DNA of 36,577 bases, taken from IMG/VR virus record IMGVR_UViG_3300045741_000242, positions 1 to 36,577 of that record; one strand, written 5' to 3'. This document shows, piece after piece, positions 23,485 through 30,842 of the stretch (the first letter of the stretch is position 1; each line of letters begins with the position of its first letter). A model generated the notes under the pieces. The model was not told where the DNA came from and made no database searches. It was given only the letters and a program-made list of their open reading frames with translations. The stretch comes from a virus. The position numbers were made by a program, and so were the translations under genes.

Positions 23485-25638
23485 CTAGTTGATGGTGGTC
23501 AGGGAAATGTCGCGCCGGACGCTATCGGGGTCCTCCGGCCGGCCGTTCAAGCTGGCGAGCACGATGTTGTGGACGCGCGCCTCGATGACGAGCTGCTCGA
23601 GCAGCTCCTCGATGCGCTGGAGGACGCCCGCGGTCTCGGTGGGCGCGCCCGTGGGGAGTGCGGAGCTGGTGACCGTGATGCCGGCCGGCACGCTGACGGG
23701 CCAGGAGGCGGCGCCCGCGGCGCCCTGGTTGACGAAGAGCTGGCCGGTGGCATCGACCGAGAGGCTGTGCACCAGGGCGTCGGTGCCGGTGCCGCCGATG
23801 CGAACCGGGAAGCCGGTGGGCGCAACGCCATCGCCGTTCTGTCCCGTGGCGACTGCGGCCACGACGGCCGGCGCTCCCTGGCTCAGGACGACCGTGACCT
23901 GGAGGACGCCCGTGGTGAAGGCGCTGGCGCGCACGCGCATCAGCGGCCAGCCGGCGACATCGGCAACGTCGGCCTGGCTGGAGTTGGCGCTCAGGGCGAT
24001 CGCGCCGTTGGCTACGCCCTCGACGAAGCTCACGGGCGGCCGGATCGCGCGAGCGCCGAACCACACGGCCCCATCGGCCGACACCTCGAGGACCGCGGTG
24101 CATACGCCGTAGGTTCCCTGGAATACCACCAGCGCGCGGCTCGCGCCGTTGAGCGTGATGGGGCCGACCACCTGGGCAGCCGTGGTGCCGGTGATCTGCC
24201 CGATGATCGGGGGGACGACGGCCGGGGGTGGATTCGAGGCGGCGATCGAGGCCAGAAGCGATCGCTGCTGCTCTTGCTGGGAGCCGGTGGGCGGGTCGCT
24301 CTCGGGGTCGAGGGCGACGTACAGCGACTGGTTGTCGTTGTACTGGTCGAGGTTGTTCTCGATCTTCGAGGGTGAGGTACTCGCGGCGATCGACAGCGAC
24401 CCGGTGACGGGCACGGGCGAGGCGCGGAGCTGCGTGTCGGTGAGGCCGCCCGTGACGGTAACGGTGCCCGCGATCGAGACCGGGAGCGTGGCCTCATCGG
24501 AGGCGAGCACGACCGGGATGGAGTTGGCGCTGGTCTTCGCTCCCAGGCTGACCGCGGCGCCTGCGACCTGGGTGAGGTTCTGCGACCAGGGGGCGCCGCC
24601 CTGGTTGGCCGTGACCGTTCCCGAGACGGGCTGAGTGACCGTGCTGCCATCGACCAGGAGCTTGCCGGTGGCGGCCGTGACCTGGACGCGGCGCCAGACG
24701 CTGTTGGTGGCGTCCCATGCGAGCGTGGCCGAGCCGATCATCGGCGTAGTCGGGTTGGCGTTGGTGTCGGTCAGGGCGGCGGCGGCTGGCAGCTCGGTGT
24801 CGGCTGTGACTGTGCCGGCGACCGTGACGGTGCCGCTGATGCCCACGACCGAATCGCTGGAGACCGTGACGCGGGGGATGCCCGCGCCCCCGACGCCGGT
24901 GCCCGTGACGACATTGGTCCCGCCGAACTGGGCGACGTTGGTCGAGGCGTTGGCCGGTGGCGTTGTGGTGACGGTGCCCGAGACCGTGACCGTTCCCTGT
25001 TGCGCGACGGGCAGCGGGTTGGCGGTCGAGACGCCCACCAGGTTGCCGCCCGAGTTGTATCCGGTGTAGTCGGCCGAGGCGGGGACGGCAGCGCCCGTGG
25101 CGCCCGCGGCCGGGTTGCCGGCGCTCGGCGAGTTGGGGCTGATGGTGACGACGAGGGCCGGATCGGTGGCCAGGGGGGCGGTCGAGGCGGCCTTGACCGC
25201 AGCGACGTTGGTGCCATCGGTGTTCTTGACCGGCCAGGCGTTGGCGACGGTGTTGGCCGTGCCCTGGTTCGCAGTGGTGGTGCCCGAGATCGGTTGCGTG
25301 ACCGCCGAGCCGTCCACCTTCAGGGCCGTCATGGCCGCGATGCCCTGGACGGTAATCACATCGGCGGCGGCGGCTCCGGCGGTGCCCAGGGCGGGCTGCT
25401 TGGCGGAGGTGGCCGCGCCTGCCGGGAGCGGAAGAGCGGCGGCGGCGACGTTGAGGGTGATGCCGCACTCGGCCAGGTTGATCGGCAATCGCTTGGTGGG
25501 CGCGTCGGCCAGGATGTTGAACGTGTCGAGCGGGCCCCAGGCGAGCTTGATGAGCGGCCATTGGACGAATGCGCCGTCCTCATCGCCGGCAAAGGTGATG
25601 CCGCCGGCCCCTGGGTTGGTGATGTAGTTATCGCCCAC
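23485..25638 (-). CDS. Large repetitive virion protein (head fibre / adhesin-like), 717 aa
   Basis: Dominated by Thr/Val/Gly/Ala beta repeats such as TVSGTVT, VAGTVTAD and two related units (KVDGSAVTQPISGTTTANQG and LVDGSTVTQPVSGTVTANQG), plus LPLPAGAATSAKQ. These strings are common in phage surface and fibre-like proteins. The C-terminal 200 residues are less repetitive and end in a helix (ETAGVLQRIEELLEQLVIEA) that may trimerise. The ATG overlaps the portal stop. It lies between portal and scaffold, not with the tail-fibre gene, so a head-associated fibre is an attractive but unproven reading. Confidence 0.65.
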   Translation of the reverse strand: MGDNYITNPGAGGITFAGDEDGAFVQWPLIKLAWGPLDTFNILADAPTKRLPINLAECGITLNVAAAALPLPAGAATSAKQPALGTAGAAAADVITVQGIAAMTALKVDGSAVTQPISGTTTANQGTANTVANAWPVKNTDGTNVAAVKAASTAPLATDPALVVTISPNSPSAGNPAAGATGAAVPASADYTGYNSGGNLVGVSTANPLPVAQQGTVTVSGTVTTTPPANASTNVAQFGGTNVVTGTGVGGAGIPRVTVSSDSVVGISGTVTVAGTVTADTELPAAAALTDTNANPTTPMIGSATLAWDATNSVWRRVQVTAATGKLLVDGSTVTQPVSGTVTANQGGAPWSQNLTQVAGAAVSLGAKTSANSIPVVLASDEATLPVSIAGTVTVTGGLTDTQLRASPVPVTGSLSIAASTSPSKIENNLDQYNDNQSLYVALDPESDPPTGSQQEQQRSLLASIAASNPPPAVVPPIIGQITGTTAAQVVGPITLNGASRALVVFQGTYGVCTAVLEVSADGAVWFGARAIRPPVSFVEGVANGAIALSANSSQADVADVAGWPLMRVRASAFTTGVLQVTVVLSQGAPAVVAAVATGQNGDGVAPTGFPVRIGGTGTDALVHSLSVDATGQLFVNQGAAGAASWPVSVPAGITVTSSALPTGAPTETAGVLQRIEELLEQLVIEARVHNIVLASLNGRPEDPDSVRRDISLTTIN

Positions 25639-27254
25639 TATTGCACCAGGCGATTACCCAGCGCCTGACCGCCGGCTGTGGCCGCCGCGGTGGCGCCCTG
25701 GGCGAGGATGGCCTGCTGCTGCTGCTGCTGCTGGGCCTGCACCCGGCCCTGGCGAATCTGGTCGATGTCATCCTTGGAGCGCACGAGCTTGGCGGGGACG
25801 CCCAGCAACTTGCCCCGTTCGGTCGCGGCCGCGTCCCAGTCGTACACGTCGAGCACCTCGGGCTTCTCCTGCGCCTCGGCCAGGAGCGTGTTCTCGAACT
25901 GGTCCATTGCGGACACCTCCTCCTGGCGCTGCGCACGGGCGAGCGGGGAGATATAGCGCACCGAGTAGTCGCGGCCCGAGAGCGTGTCGGGCGCGGGCGG
26001 GAAGACCCCGGCGCGCGAGAGGATGCCAAAGCATCGCTCGATCATGGGCGCGAGGTACTCGGACTGGAGACGGCCGTAGACGGGGCCGAGGAGCTGGCGA
26101 ATCAAGCCGACGCGCACGTGCACCTCGGTCGCGGTCATCTGCGGGCCGTCCTGGGGCTGGAGCTGGTCGGCCATGAAGATTTTGCGGATCGCGGCCTGGA
26201 GGCGGGTCTCGAGCGTGAAGGACAGGTTGAAGTCGGCGCCGGTCTCGAGCGGGGCCATCGAGTTGATGTCGGCCATCGGCACGACCTTCCTGGCGCCGAT
26301 CTTGATGCTCGAGGGGTTGAGCACCCCGTCATCCACGGCCTTCCACATCCCGGACACGGCAATGTCGGCGTTCTGGAGCTGGAGGGTTTTCAGCTCGTTG
26401 AGCATCCGCGTATCCGGGAGCGCATCGAAGGCCGGGCCCACCGCGTAGGCGGAGGTGGGGAGCTTGTGCCAGCGCGCCACGACCACGGGCATTTCGGGAT
26501 ACCCGCCCTCTCGCACGATCTTCTTGGCCTTCACCTCGACATGGCAGGAGGCGATCGCCAGCCGAGTCTGCACCTGGGAGCCTGGGATGTAGCCGCCGGC
26601 CTTGGTGCGCGGGTAGATCGCGTGCACAAACTGCACCATCTCGTCGGGCTTCTCGCGCGAGAGTTTCTCGGTCGCCTCGCTGATGTTCTCCTCGCCATAT
26701 TCGGCCAGCGCCGCCTCGGCCGACAGCTCGAACTGGCGATAGACGGTATCAATGCGCCCGCCGCGCTTGCTGGCGGCGATGTACACCTCCGAGAGCGGCC
26801 ACTGCTCGAAGACCAGGGAGGTCGGATCTTCCTTGTCGCCCTCGATGTAGAGCGCGAACCAGCCGGCGGCGACCACATCCAACATGCACTCGAAGGCCGC
26901 CGAGTCGAAGTTGGCGCCGTGGATCGCCTCGAAGGTCATCTGGCCGGCCTGCTCGAGCCAGCGCCGATCGTCCTCGTTCTCGCCCTGGACCCCGAGCTGG
27001 AACCAGAGCGAGTTGGCGGGCGTCACGCCCGACATGATCCCGGAGGCGAGGATGCGCGCGGAGTCCGTGGCGGTGCCGTCCACGAGCTGCGCGCGCTTGT
27101 CCTGGCCCGACTGGGCGTTGAGCTGCTGGGACTGGAAGCCAGAGCCCCGGAGCGGAAAGGTGTAATTGAAGCAGTCGCGCCAGGTCGATTCATTCGGCGA
27201 GCGAAGACTCACCAGGGCGCCGAGGCGCTTGGTGATGGCGGCCGCGTCGGCCAT
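25638..27254 (-). CDS. Portal / head-to-tail connector (T7 gp8-like), 538 aa
   Basis: The dodecameric ring through which DNA enters and leaves the head. Typical connector landmarks are STWRDCFNYTFPLRG near residue 23, DGTATDSARILASGIMSGVTPANSLWF (about 59-85), WPLSEVYIAASKRGGRIDTVYR, and MTATEVHVRVGLIRQLLGPVYGRLQSEYLAPMIERCF (about 375-415, the channel helix region). The length matches T7 gp8 (536 aa). Near the C-terminus a run of seven CAG codons gives polyglutamine (around 25710-25730), probably a variable tail. Start and stop both overlap neighbouring genes. Confidence 0.93.
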   Translation of the reverse strand: MADAAAITKRLGALVSLRSPNESTWRDCFNYTFPLRGSGFQSQQLNAQSGQDKRAQLVDGTATDSARILASGIMSGVTPANSLWFQLGVQGENEDDRRWLEQAGQMTFEAIHGANFDSAAFECMLDVVAAGWFALYIEGDKEDPTSLVFEQWPLSEVYIAASKRGGRIDTVYRQFELSAEAALAEYGEENISEATEKLSREKPDEMVQFVHAIYPRTKAGGYIPGSQVQTRLAIASCHVEVKAKKIVREGGYPEMPVVVARWHKLPTSAYAVGPAFDALPDTRMLNELKTLQLQNADIAVSGMWKAVDDGVLNPSSIKIGARKVVPMADINSMAPLETGADFNLSFTLETRLQAAIRKIFMADQLQPQDGPQMTATEVHVRVGLIRQLLGPVYGRLQSEYLAPMIERCFGILSRAGVFPPAPDTLSGRDYSVRYISPLARAQRQEEVSAMDQFENTLLAEAQEKPEVLDVYDWDAAATERGKLLGVPAKLVRSKDDIDQIRQGRVQAQQQQQQQAILAQGATAAATAGGQALGNRLVQ

Positions 27255-27571
27255 CAGTAATTGGCGCCCATGATCGAGGCGCGGCCAGGCCCAGTGCCAG
27301 GGCGACCGCTGCCACCGCCGCCACCGCCAGGCCCGGAGGCTGCGCCACCGAGCACAGAGGGCGAGCCGATGACACCCTGGGAGGCTGCTTGTAGGGTGGA
27401 GCGAAGCCTGCGATTGCGCCAGGCCGCAGCCGCATCAGCGGCAGCGAGGGCTGCTTGTTGATCGATGGCGACCTGCGGGTCCACCGCAGGATCGCCGGCA
27501 GAGGGGCCGGTGTAGTGTCCGATCTTCGGCTTCAAGATCGTTCCGTGGAAGATGCCCGAGTTGCCGCACAT
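27254..27571 (-). CDS. Small virion-region protein with Gly-rich tail, 105 aa
   Basis: The protein begins MCGNSGIFHGTILKPKIGH, has an Ala-rich helical segment with AAAAWRNRRLRSTLQAASQG, and ends in a Gly/Pro-rich low-complexity tail finishing RASIMGANY. Proteins with an Ala-rich helix followed by WRNRRLRSTL often sit beside portal genes in short-tailed phages; their role is unclear. The stop overlaps the portal ATG. Confidence 0.65.
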   Translation of the reverse strand: MCGNSGIFHGTILKPKIGHYTGPSAGDPAVDPQVAIDQQAALAAADAAAAWRNRRLRSTLQAASQGVIGSPSVLGGAASGPGGGGGGSGRPGTGPGRASIMGANY

Positions 27572-27918
27572 CAGCGGCCACCGAAGCGGGCGCGCCGGTC
27601 GTTGGTCGGAAGCACCCAGCCCTGGCGGGTGAGGACGGGCTCGCCGATGGTGTCGGGATCGACGTCGAGCTGGTCGGGAAGGTTCGGGCCCTCGGGCTTG
27701 TAGCCGGCCTGCACGGCCGAGGCGCCGTTGAGGTGTGACCAGTCGAGGGCGGCCGGGGAGCCGACCAGGCCGGCGGTGGCCTCGAGCTGCTCGCGCAGGC
27801 TCGCCTCCTTGGCCGCTACCGATGCGGGCGTGTCGGGCGCGGGCTCACGAGCGAGGGGGGCGGGAGCACTGGCGGGGGATTCGCCAGGGGATTCGAGTGT
27901 GACGTCGCTGTCGGGCAT
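27571..27918 (-). CDS. Uncharacterised protein upstream of portal, 115 aa
   Basis: The N-terminal 40 residues are acidic and Pro/Ala/Ser-rich (probably disordered). They are followed by a helical region (EASLREQLEATAGLVG) and a C-terminal part with GEPVLTRQGWVLPTNDRRARF. There is no signal or membrane segment. ATG at 27918 lies about 45 bases downstream of a GTCCGGAACCGGAACGC motif, so it may open a structural transcription unit. The function is unknown. Confidence 0.6.
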   Translation of the reverse strand: MPDSDVTLESPGESPASAPAPLAREPAPDTPASVAAKEASLREQLEATAGLVGSPAALDWSHLNGASAVQAGYKPEGPNLPDQLDVDPDTIGEPVLTRQGWVLPTNDRRARFGGR

Positions 27919-27962
27919 GGCGCGCTCCTGGCGTGATGGCCGCAGGAGTCTCGCGCCGTGGT

Positions 27963-27979
27963 GCGTTCCGGTTCCGGAC
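27963..27979 (-). promoter_or_regulatory. 17-bp repeated motif GTCCGGAACCGGAACGC (copy 4 of 4)
   Basis: Identical to the copy upstream of the capsid gene. It begins at the TAG of the 82-aa HTH gene and lies 45 bases upstream of the ATG at 27918, at the start of the structural module. Each copy contains two tandem TTCCGG units when read on the plus strand. A regulatory role is inferred from repetition, orientation and position. Confidence 0.5.
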
Positions 27980-28227
27980 TACTTGCGCGCGTTCCCGTTC
28001 AAAAGCCGCGGCGCCACGGGCACCTGCTCACGAGTCGAGAGCGTGAGCGCACACCACAGCGCCACGAGTGTCTCGCCGTCGGGGTGCTTGGGACAGCCGC
28101 CATCGCGGAAGCGAATCAGGGTCGGCTGCGGGATGCCCGTGCAGGCCGAGAGCTGCGCGAAGGTGAATCCCTTGTGGCGCAATCCCTCGATGATCGCCGA
28201 CCAGTCGGTGACGTAGCGCGGGTCCAT
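27979..28227 (-). CDS. Small HTH DNA-binding protein, 82 aa
   Basis: The segment IIEGLRHKGFTFAQLSACTGIPQPTLIRFRDGGCPKHPDGETLVALW (quoted in part as AQLSACTG and QPTLIRF) fits an XRE/Cro-type helix-turn-helix: scaffold helix, recognition helix, then a dimer helix. It is the last gene of the replication/regulation region before the structural module and lies directly upstream of motif copy 4. It is therefore a candidate early-to-late switch protein. No effector domain is present. It is distinct from the 64-aa repressor at 31272. Confidence 0.7.
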   Translation of the reverse strand: MDPRYVTDWSAIIEGLRHKGFTFAQLSACTGIPQPTLIRFRDGGCPKHPDGETLVALWCALTLSTREQVPVAPRLLNGNARK

Positions 28228-28230
28228 TGC

Positions 28231-28500
28231 CTACGCGCGACCACCAGGGGGAACGATGATCCCGCTGCCGGCCTGGCGGAGCGCCTCGAGCTGGTTGCGG
28301 TAGCCGACCTCCAGGTGCTTGCTCCAGGCGGGCTCGGGGAGCTGGCCGGAGGCCTCGAGCATCTTGACCAGGGCCGTGAGCGCGGCCTGGCACATGCACG
28401 ACTGCATCCAGGCGATGCGCGCGACGTCCCCAGGCTCGGACTCCGAGGCGGCGCGGTGCGCCAGGCTGGCCAGCTCGTCGATTGCTTTCTGGACGCTCAT
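28231..28500 (-). CDS. Uncharacterised helical protein, 89 aa
   Basis: ATG at 28500 overlaps the RusA-like stop (ATGG with TGA just behind). The product is helical and Ala/Glu/Leu-rich (MSVQKAIDELASLAHRAASE, MCQAALTALVKMLEASGQL) and ends in GSGIIVPPGGRA. The same frame is open far upstream but reads shadow sequence there. It is coupled to the resolvase gene, so a DNA-metabolism or regulatory role is possible. No family is recognised. Confidence 0.6.
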   Translation of the reverse strand: MSVQKAIDELASLAHRAASESEPGDVARIAWMQSCMCQAALTALVKMLEASGQLPEPAWSKHLEVGYRNQLEALRQAGSGIIVPPGGRA

Positions 28501-28871
28501 GGTGTGCTGATCTCCTCGAGGGTGATTTGAAGCTCGCCGTCCTTGACGGGCAAGCCGCGGCGGATGCTGATGCGATCGATCAGGCTGTCGTCCTCGATGA
28601 CGCCGGCCTTCTTGAGCGCATCGAGGGGCATCTTGAGCAGGTTGTCCAGGTCGCGCTTTCGGGCGAGGGCCGGGGGCCGGGCCACGATGTCCACCTGGAG
28701 CAATCCGGACAGGCCCTTGTGCGCGACGGCGGCCTGGCGCTGCTGGAGCACGGCCACCCACACCTCCTGGGCGTAGGCCTTGCCGGCCCTCGAGAGGTAG
28801 CGGCCGCCGCCCTTGGCGCTCGGATAGGCGTTGTTGGCGGTCGGGGGCCAGGGGAGGAAGAGGTGGATCAT
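28497..28871 (-). CDS. rusA: RusA-type Holliday junction resolvase, 124 aa
   Basis: This endonuclease cuts four-way DNA junctions arising in replication and recombination. The family core is clear: an N-terminal PWPPTANNAY, the acidic motif RKRDLDNLLK (Asp74, Asp76, Lys80) and GVIEDDSLID (Asp95). The spacing of these residues equals that of E. coli RusA Asp70, Asp72, Lys76 and Asp91. The length is normal (120 aa in E. coli). It lies in the replication region of the leftward operon and could resolve branched DNA before packaging or products of the annealing protein encoded at 34670. Confidence 0.92.
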   Translation of the reverse strand: MIHLFLPWPPTANNAYPSAKGGGRYLSRAGKAYAQEVWVAVLQQRQAAVAHKGLSGLLQVDIVARPPALARKRDLDNLLKMPLDALKKAGVIEDDSLIDRISIRRGLPVKDGELQITLEEISTP

Positions 28872-29161
28872 GTGCGCGGCCGTCCATGCGTGACTGTCCA
28901 GGAGGGGAAGGGGATGCCGGCGGCCATTGCCGCGCGGACCCTGGCGTCGTGCTCGGCGTAGCTGATGCCGGGAGCCGCGTGCAGCACCTCGTACTGGGAG
29001 CGGCGCGGGCCGCGGCGCACGTAGGGCCTGCCGGTGGGGTATCCGGTGGGGAGCTTGACATCGAGCGTGATGCGCTCGCTGGGCGCATCGAGCGGCCGGC
29101 CAGACAGGGCGCGCAGCACGTTGGCGGCCTTCGAGAAGAAGCCAGGCGGGCGGGTGCTCAT
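28868..29161 (-). CDS. Uncharacterised basic protein, 97 aa
   Basis: The product begins MSTRPPGFFSKAANVLRALSG and has an Arg/Gly/Tyr-rich middle (GYPTGRPYVRRGPRRSQYEV) and a helical DARVRAAMAAG segment. Its stop overlaps the RusA-like start. Its upstream gap (29162-29201) holds a small cluster of GTAAC repeats, so its expression may be tied to whatever binds them. The family is unknown. Confidence 0.6.
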   Translation of the reverse strand: MSTRPPGFFSKAANVLRALSGRPLDAPSERITLDVKLPTGYPTGRPYVRRGPRRSQYEVLHAAPGISYAEHDARVRAAMAAGIPFPSWTVTHGRPRT

Positions 29162-29167
29162 GGGCCT

Positions 29168-29188
29168 GTTACCGTAACGCGCCGTAAC
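29168..29188. repeat. GTAAC repeat cluster A
   Basis: A palindromic GTTAC-C-GTAAC (29168-29178) is followed by another GTAAC starting 10 bases later (29184). It sits in the 40-base gap before the gene at 29161. The 10-bp phase is the same as in the larger array at 30843-30892, so one DNA-binding protein probably recognises both. Confidence 0.55.
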
Positions 29189-29201
29189 GCGCGCGCGGGG
29201 A

Positions 29202-29345
29202 TCATAACGACAACACCAGGCGCCGCACCAGCCACAGCGCGCCCAGGACGATCAGCCAGAAGCCCACAGGATTGCCCAGGGCCTCGACCAGCCAGCAGTC
29301 CGGGCCGCCCTCGAGCTGGACCTGCTTGCGCTCCTCGAGCCTCAC
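29202..29345 (-). CDS. 47-aa single-helix membrane protein
   Basis: GTG at 29345 overlaps the stop of the upstream membrane protein gene (GTGA). The first half is polar (MRLEERKQVQLEGGPDCW). The second half is one hydrophobic helix (NPVGFWLIVLGALWLVRRLV) ending LSL. It is encoded in tandem with a 61-aa two-helix protein, so the pair may act together. The function is unknown. It is a short ORF supported by coupling and clean hydrophobicity. Confidence 0.5.
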   Translation of the reverse strand: MRLEERKQVQLEGGPDCWLVEALGNPVGFWLIVLGALWLVRRLVLSL

Positions 29346-29527
29346 AGGAACAGGCCTTTGCCCACGAGGGCGAGCACCACCAGGTTAAGCACGAGCTTGA
29401 ACACGTCCTCTGCGCGGCTGATGGGGCGCGAGCGCGGGTAGGGAGACCAGGCCAGGATGACGAAGCCGCAGGCGCTGGCGACGAGCAGCACCCAAAACCA
29501 CACCAGGGCGGCGATGTGCGGGCTCAC
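29342..29527 (-). CDS. 61-aa membrane protein with two hydrophobic segments
   Basis: GTG at 29527 overlaps the stop of the upstream gene (GTGA). The product has one helix near the N-terminus (IAALVWFWVLLVASACGFVIL), a short polar basic loop (SPYPRSRPISRAED), and a second helix (FKLVLNLVVLALV) ending GKGLFL. Upstream codons in this frame are shadow sequence. Its location in the replication region is unusual for a membrane protein; anchoring or superinfection exclusion are possible, unproven roles. Confidence 0.55.
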   Translation of the reverse strand: MSPHIAALVWFWVLLVASACGFVILAWSPYPRSRPISRAEDVFKLVLNLVVLALVGKGLFL

Positions 29528-30024
29528 GCCGCCGCCTGCTTGAGGCGTTCCATGCGGCCCTCTGCGAAGCGCATCTGGTGCTCCCAGGCGGCCTTCTGCT
29601 CGGCGGCCTTGGGGGTGTCCAGGCGCATGTCCTCGACCCAGGCATTTTTCGCCTGGACCAGGATGTCGGTCTCTTCGACGTTGAAGGTGCGCTTCACCAT
29701 CGCGTGGCGGACGATGTAGGCGAAGAGGTGGCGGTTCCCGGCGGCGAGCCACTCATCGCCCTGCCAGGCTTTAGGAGGCGGCGCGGGTGGCGCGATCTTT
29801 GCGCGCAGCTCCCTAGCTAGGGGCCACATGTTGCGTGGTGTGGGGAGCTTCTCCGGGCCTCCCTCGGCCAGGCAGTGATCGACCAGGCGCGAGAGGGTGG
29901 GCAGTTCCATCTTGGCGAGGCCGCGCCAGTAGGCATCGAGCCGGTCGCCTGTGGCCGGGATGTTGTAGCCGGCGCACAGCACGGAGATCAGGGCGTCGAA
30001 GTCTTTGCGGTCACTCGTGAGCAT
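29524..30024 (-). CDS. Replication accessory protein, probable helicase-loader-like, 166 aa
   Basis: ATG at 30024 is chosen because the protein then begins MLTSDRKDFDALISVLCAGY. An earlier in-frame start would add a proline-rich string and a much longer overlap. It overlaps the O-like stop by 14 bases. Motifs such as LDAYWRGLAKMELPTLSRLVDHCL, LPTPRNMWPLARELR and a helical C-terminus resemble proteins encoded after O-like genes in many phages, the position of lambda P. Loading host DnaB helicase is the likely role by analogy. No Walker motif is present. Confidence 0.6.
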   Translation of the reverse strand: MLTSDRKDFDALISVLCAGYNIPATGDRLDAYWRGLAKMELPTLSRLVDHCLAEGGPEKLPTPRNMWPLARELRAKIAPPAPPPKAWQGDEWLAAGNRHLFAYIVRHAMVKRTFNVEETDILVQAKNAWVEDMRLDTPKAAEQKAAWEHQMRFAEGRMERLKQAAA

Positions 30025-30829
30025 GACGGGCCTCCAGCTCGGCGGTGGTGGGGGCGCGCGCTCCTGGGCGGCGCACACCGGGGATGCGATCGGCCTGGGT
30101 TCGGCACCAGGTTTGCCAGGTTCGATCCCAGTCGAGCTTGGTGCCCGCTTGCCCTGGCTTGGCGTTCCAGTAATCGCAGAAGGCGTCGAAGGTGCGCTCG
30201 GGGGCCAATCCCTCGCCGAGGGCGAAGGCTGCGCGCTTGGGGGTCAGGGCGAAGTCTGGGGGTATTCGGGTTCCACGTGGAACGCTCGAGGCCTTGGGGC
30301 CGGCCGGCGCCGCAGGCGCCTGTGACGGTAGGGTCTTGGAGAGACCTGTCTGGAGAGCCTCGGATGGTTCTGGTCCTGGTACTGGTACTGGTCCTGATAC
30401 TGATGGCGTGACGGGGGCGTTACTATTGGGCAAAAGTAACGGGTGCTTTGTGACGGTAACTGGTTTCTTGTGACGCTCACGGTAGAGCTGGGCCCGGTCC
30501 CGGTTGCCTTTGCGGATCTGCTCGGCCGTCGCCAGGTCGTTGTACTTGTGGGCATTGAGCACGACGTAGCCGCCGGGGACGCGCTCGATGCGCCGCCCCT
30601 CGTGCTCCTGGCTGGGGTCGGCCGGGTCCGGGGAGGTGAAGGCCTCGATGGAGGCGATGGCATCCTCGAGGCTGATGCGCGCCATGTGCGCCAGGTTGGC
30701 CGGGCAGGCCATATCGACGAAGCCGTCCTGGTCCATGACCGAGATCAGGGTGATCCAGGCAATGCGCTGGGCGTCGGGGGCGAGCCAGATGGAGCTGCGG
30801 ATGATTCGGCCATAAAGTTTGTTGTACAT
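30011..30829 (-). CDS. O-like replication initiation protein, 272 aa
   Basis: ATG at 30829 sits five bases after GAGGGG, while the adjacent GTG at 30832 is too close to it. The N-terminal domain (about residues 1-115: MYNKLYGRIIRSSIWLAPDA, MDQDGFVDMACPANLAHMA, GGYVVLNAHKYND) is the winged-helix replisome-organiser type. A linker follows (about 130-195), then a C-terminal DnaT/O-like module (GTRIPPDFALTPKRAAFA, FCDYWNAKPGQAGTKLDWDRTWQTWC). The linker is encoded by DNA carrying hexamer repeats and a parS-like palindrome, so the origin probably lies inside the gene, as in lambda O. A GTAAC array lies just upstream. Confidence 0.8.
   Translation of the reverse strand: MYNKLYGRIIRSSIWLAPDAQRIAWITLISVMDQDGFVDMACPANLAHMARISLEDAIASIEAFTSPDPADPSQEHEGRRIERVPGGYVVLNAHKYNDLATAEQIRKGNRDRAQLYRERHKKPVTVTKHPLLLPNSNAPVTPSVSGPVPVPGPEPSEALQTGLSKTLPSQAPAAPAGPKASSVPRGTRIPPDFALTPKRAAFALGEGLAPERTFDAFCDYWNAKPGQAGTKLDWDRTWQTWCRTQADRIPGVRRPGARAPTTAELEARHAHE
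30270..30283. promoter_or_regulatory. parS-like perfect palindrome GTTCCACGTGGAAC
   Basis: This 14-bp perfect palindrome equals the core of the bacterial chromosomal parS (TGTTCCACGTGGAACA) except for the outermost base on each side. It is encoded as Val-Pro-Arg-Gly-Thr using GTT, CCA, CGT and GGA, four consecutive codons ending in A or T in a gene set that otherwise prefers G/C endings. That suggests selection on the DNA itself. Host ParB binding is inferred. The only other CACGTG contexts seen do not extend to the palindrome. Confidence 0.6.
30365..30475. other. Candidate replication origin inside the O-like gene
   Basis: Seven tandem hexamers of form TGRTNN (30365-30406: TGGTTC, TGGTCC, TGGTAC, TGGTAC, TGGTCC, TGATAC, TGATGG) are followed by an AT-richer stretch (30419-30475) with GTAAC at 30436 and 30456, an inverted GTTAC at 30419, and TTGTGACG at 30448 and 30468, spaced 20 bp. 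On the coding strand 14 successive codons across the hexamers end in A. Iterons next to an AT-rich segment inside the initiator gene is the lambda ori layout. Confidence 0.6.
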
Positions 30830-30842
30830 CACATCCCCTCAA

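Noticed and set aside
25704-25732. CAG/CTG trinucleotide run as a regulatory repeat
   Set aside because: It encodes polyglutamine near the portal C-terminus, a common low-complexity tail, with no sign of another role.
29875-30411. Plus-strand ORF ending in a Val-Leu repeat, possible membrane peptide
   Set aside because: The repeat is the reverse reading of the hexamer array inside the O-like gene; the rest is Arg/Gly-rich antisense shadow with no ribosome site.
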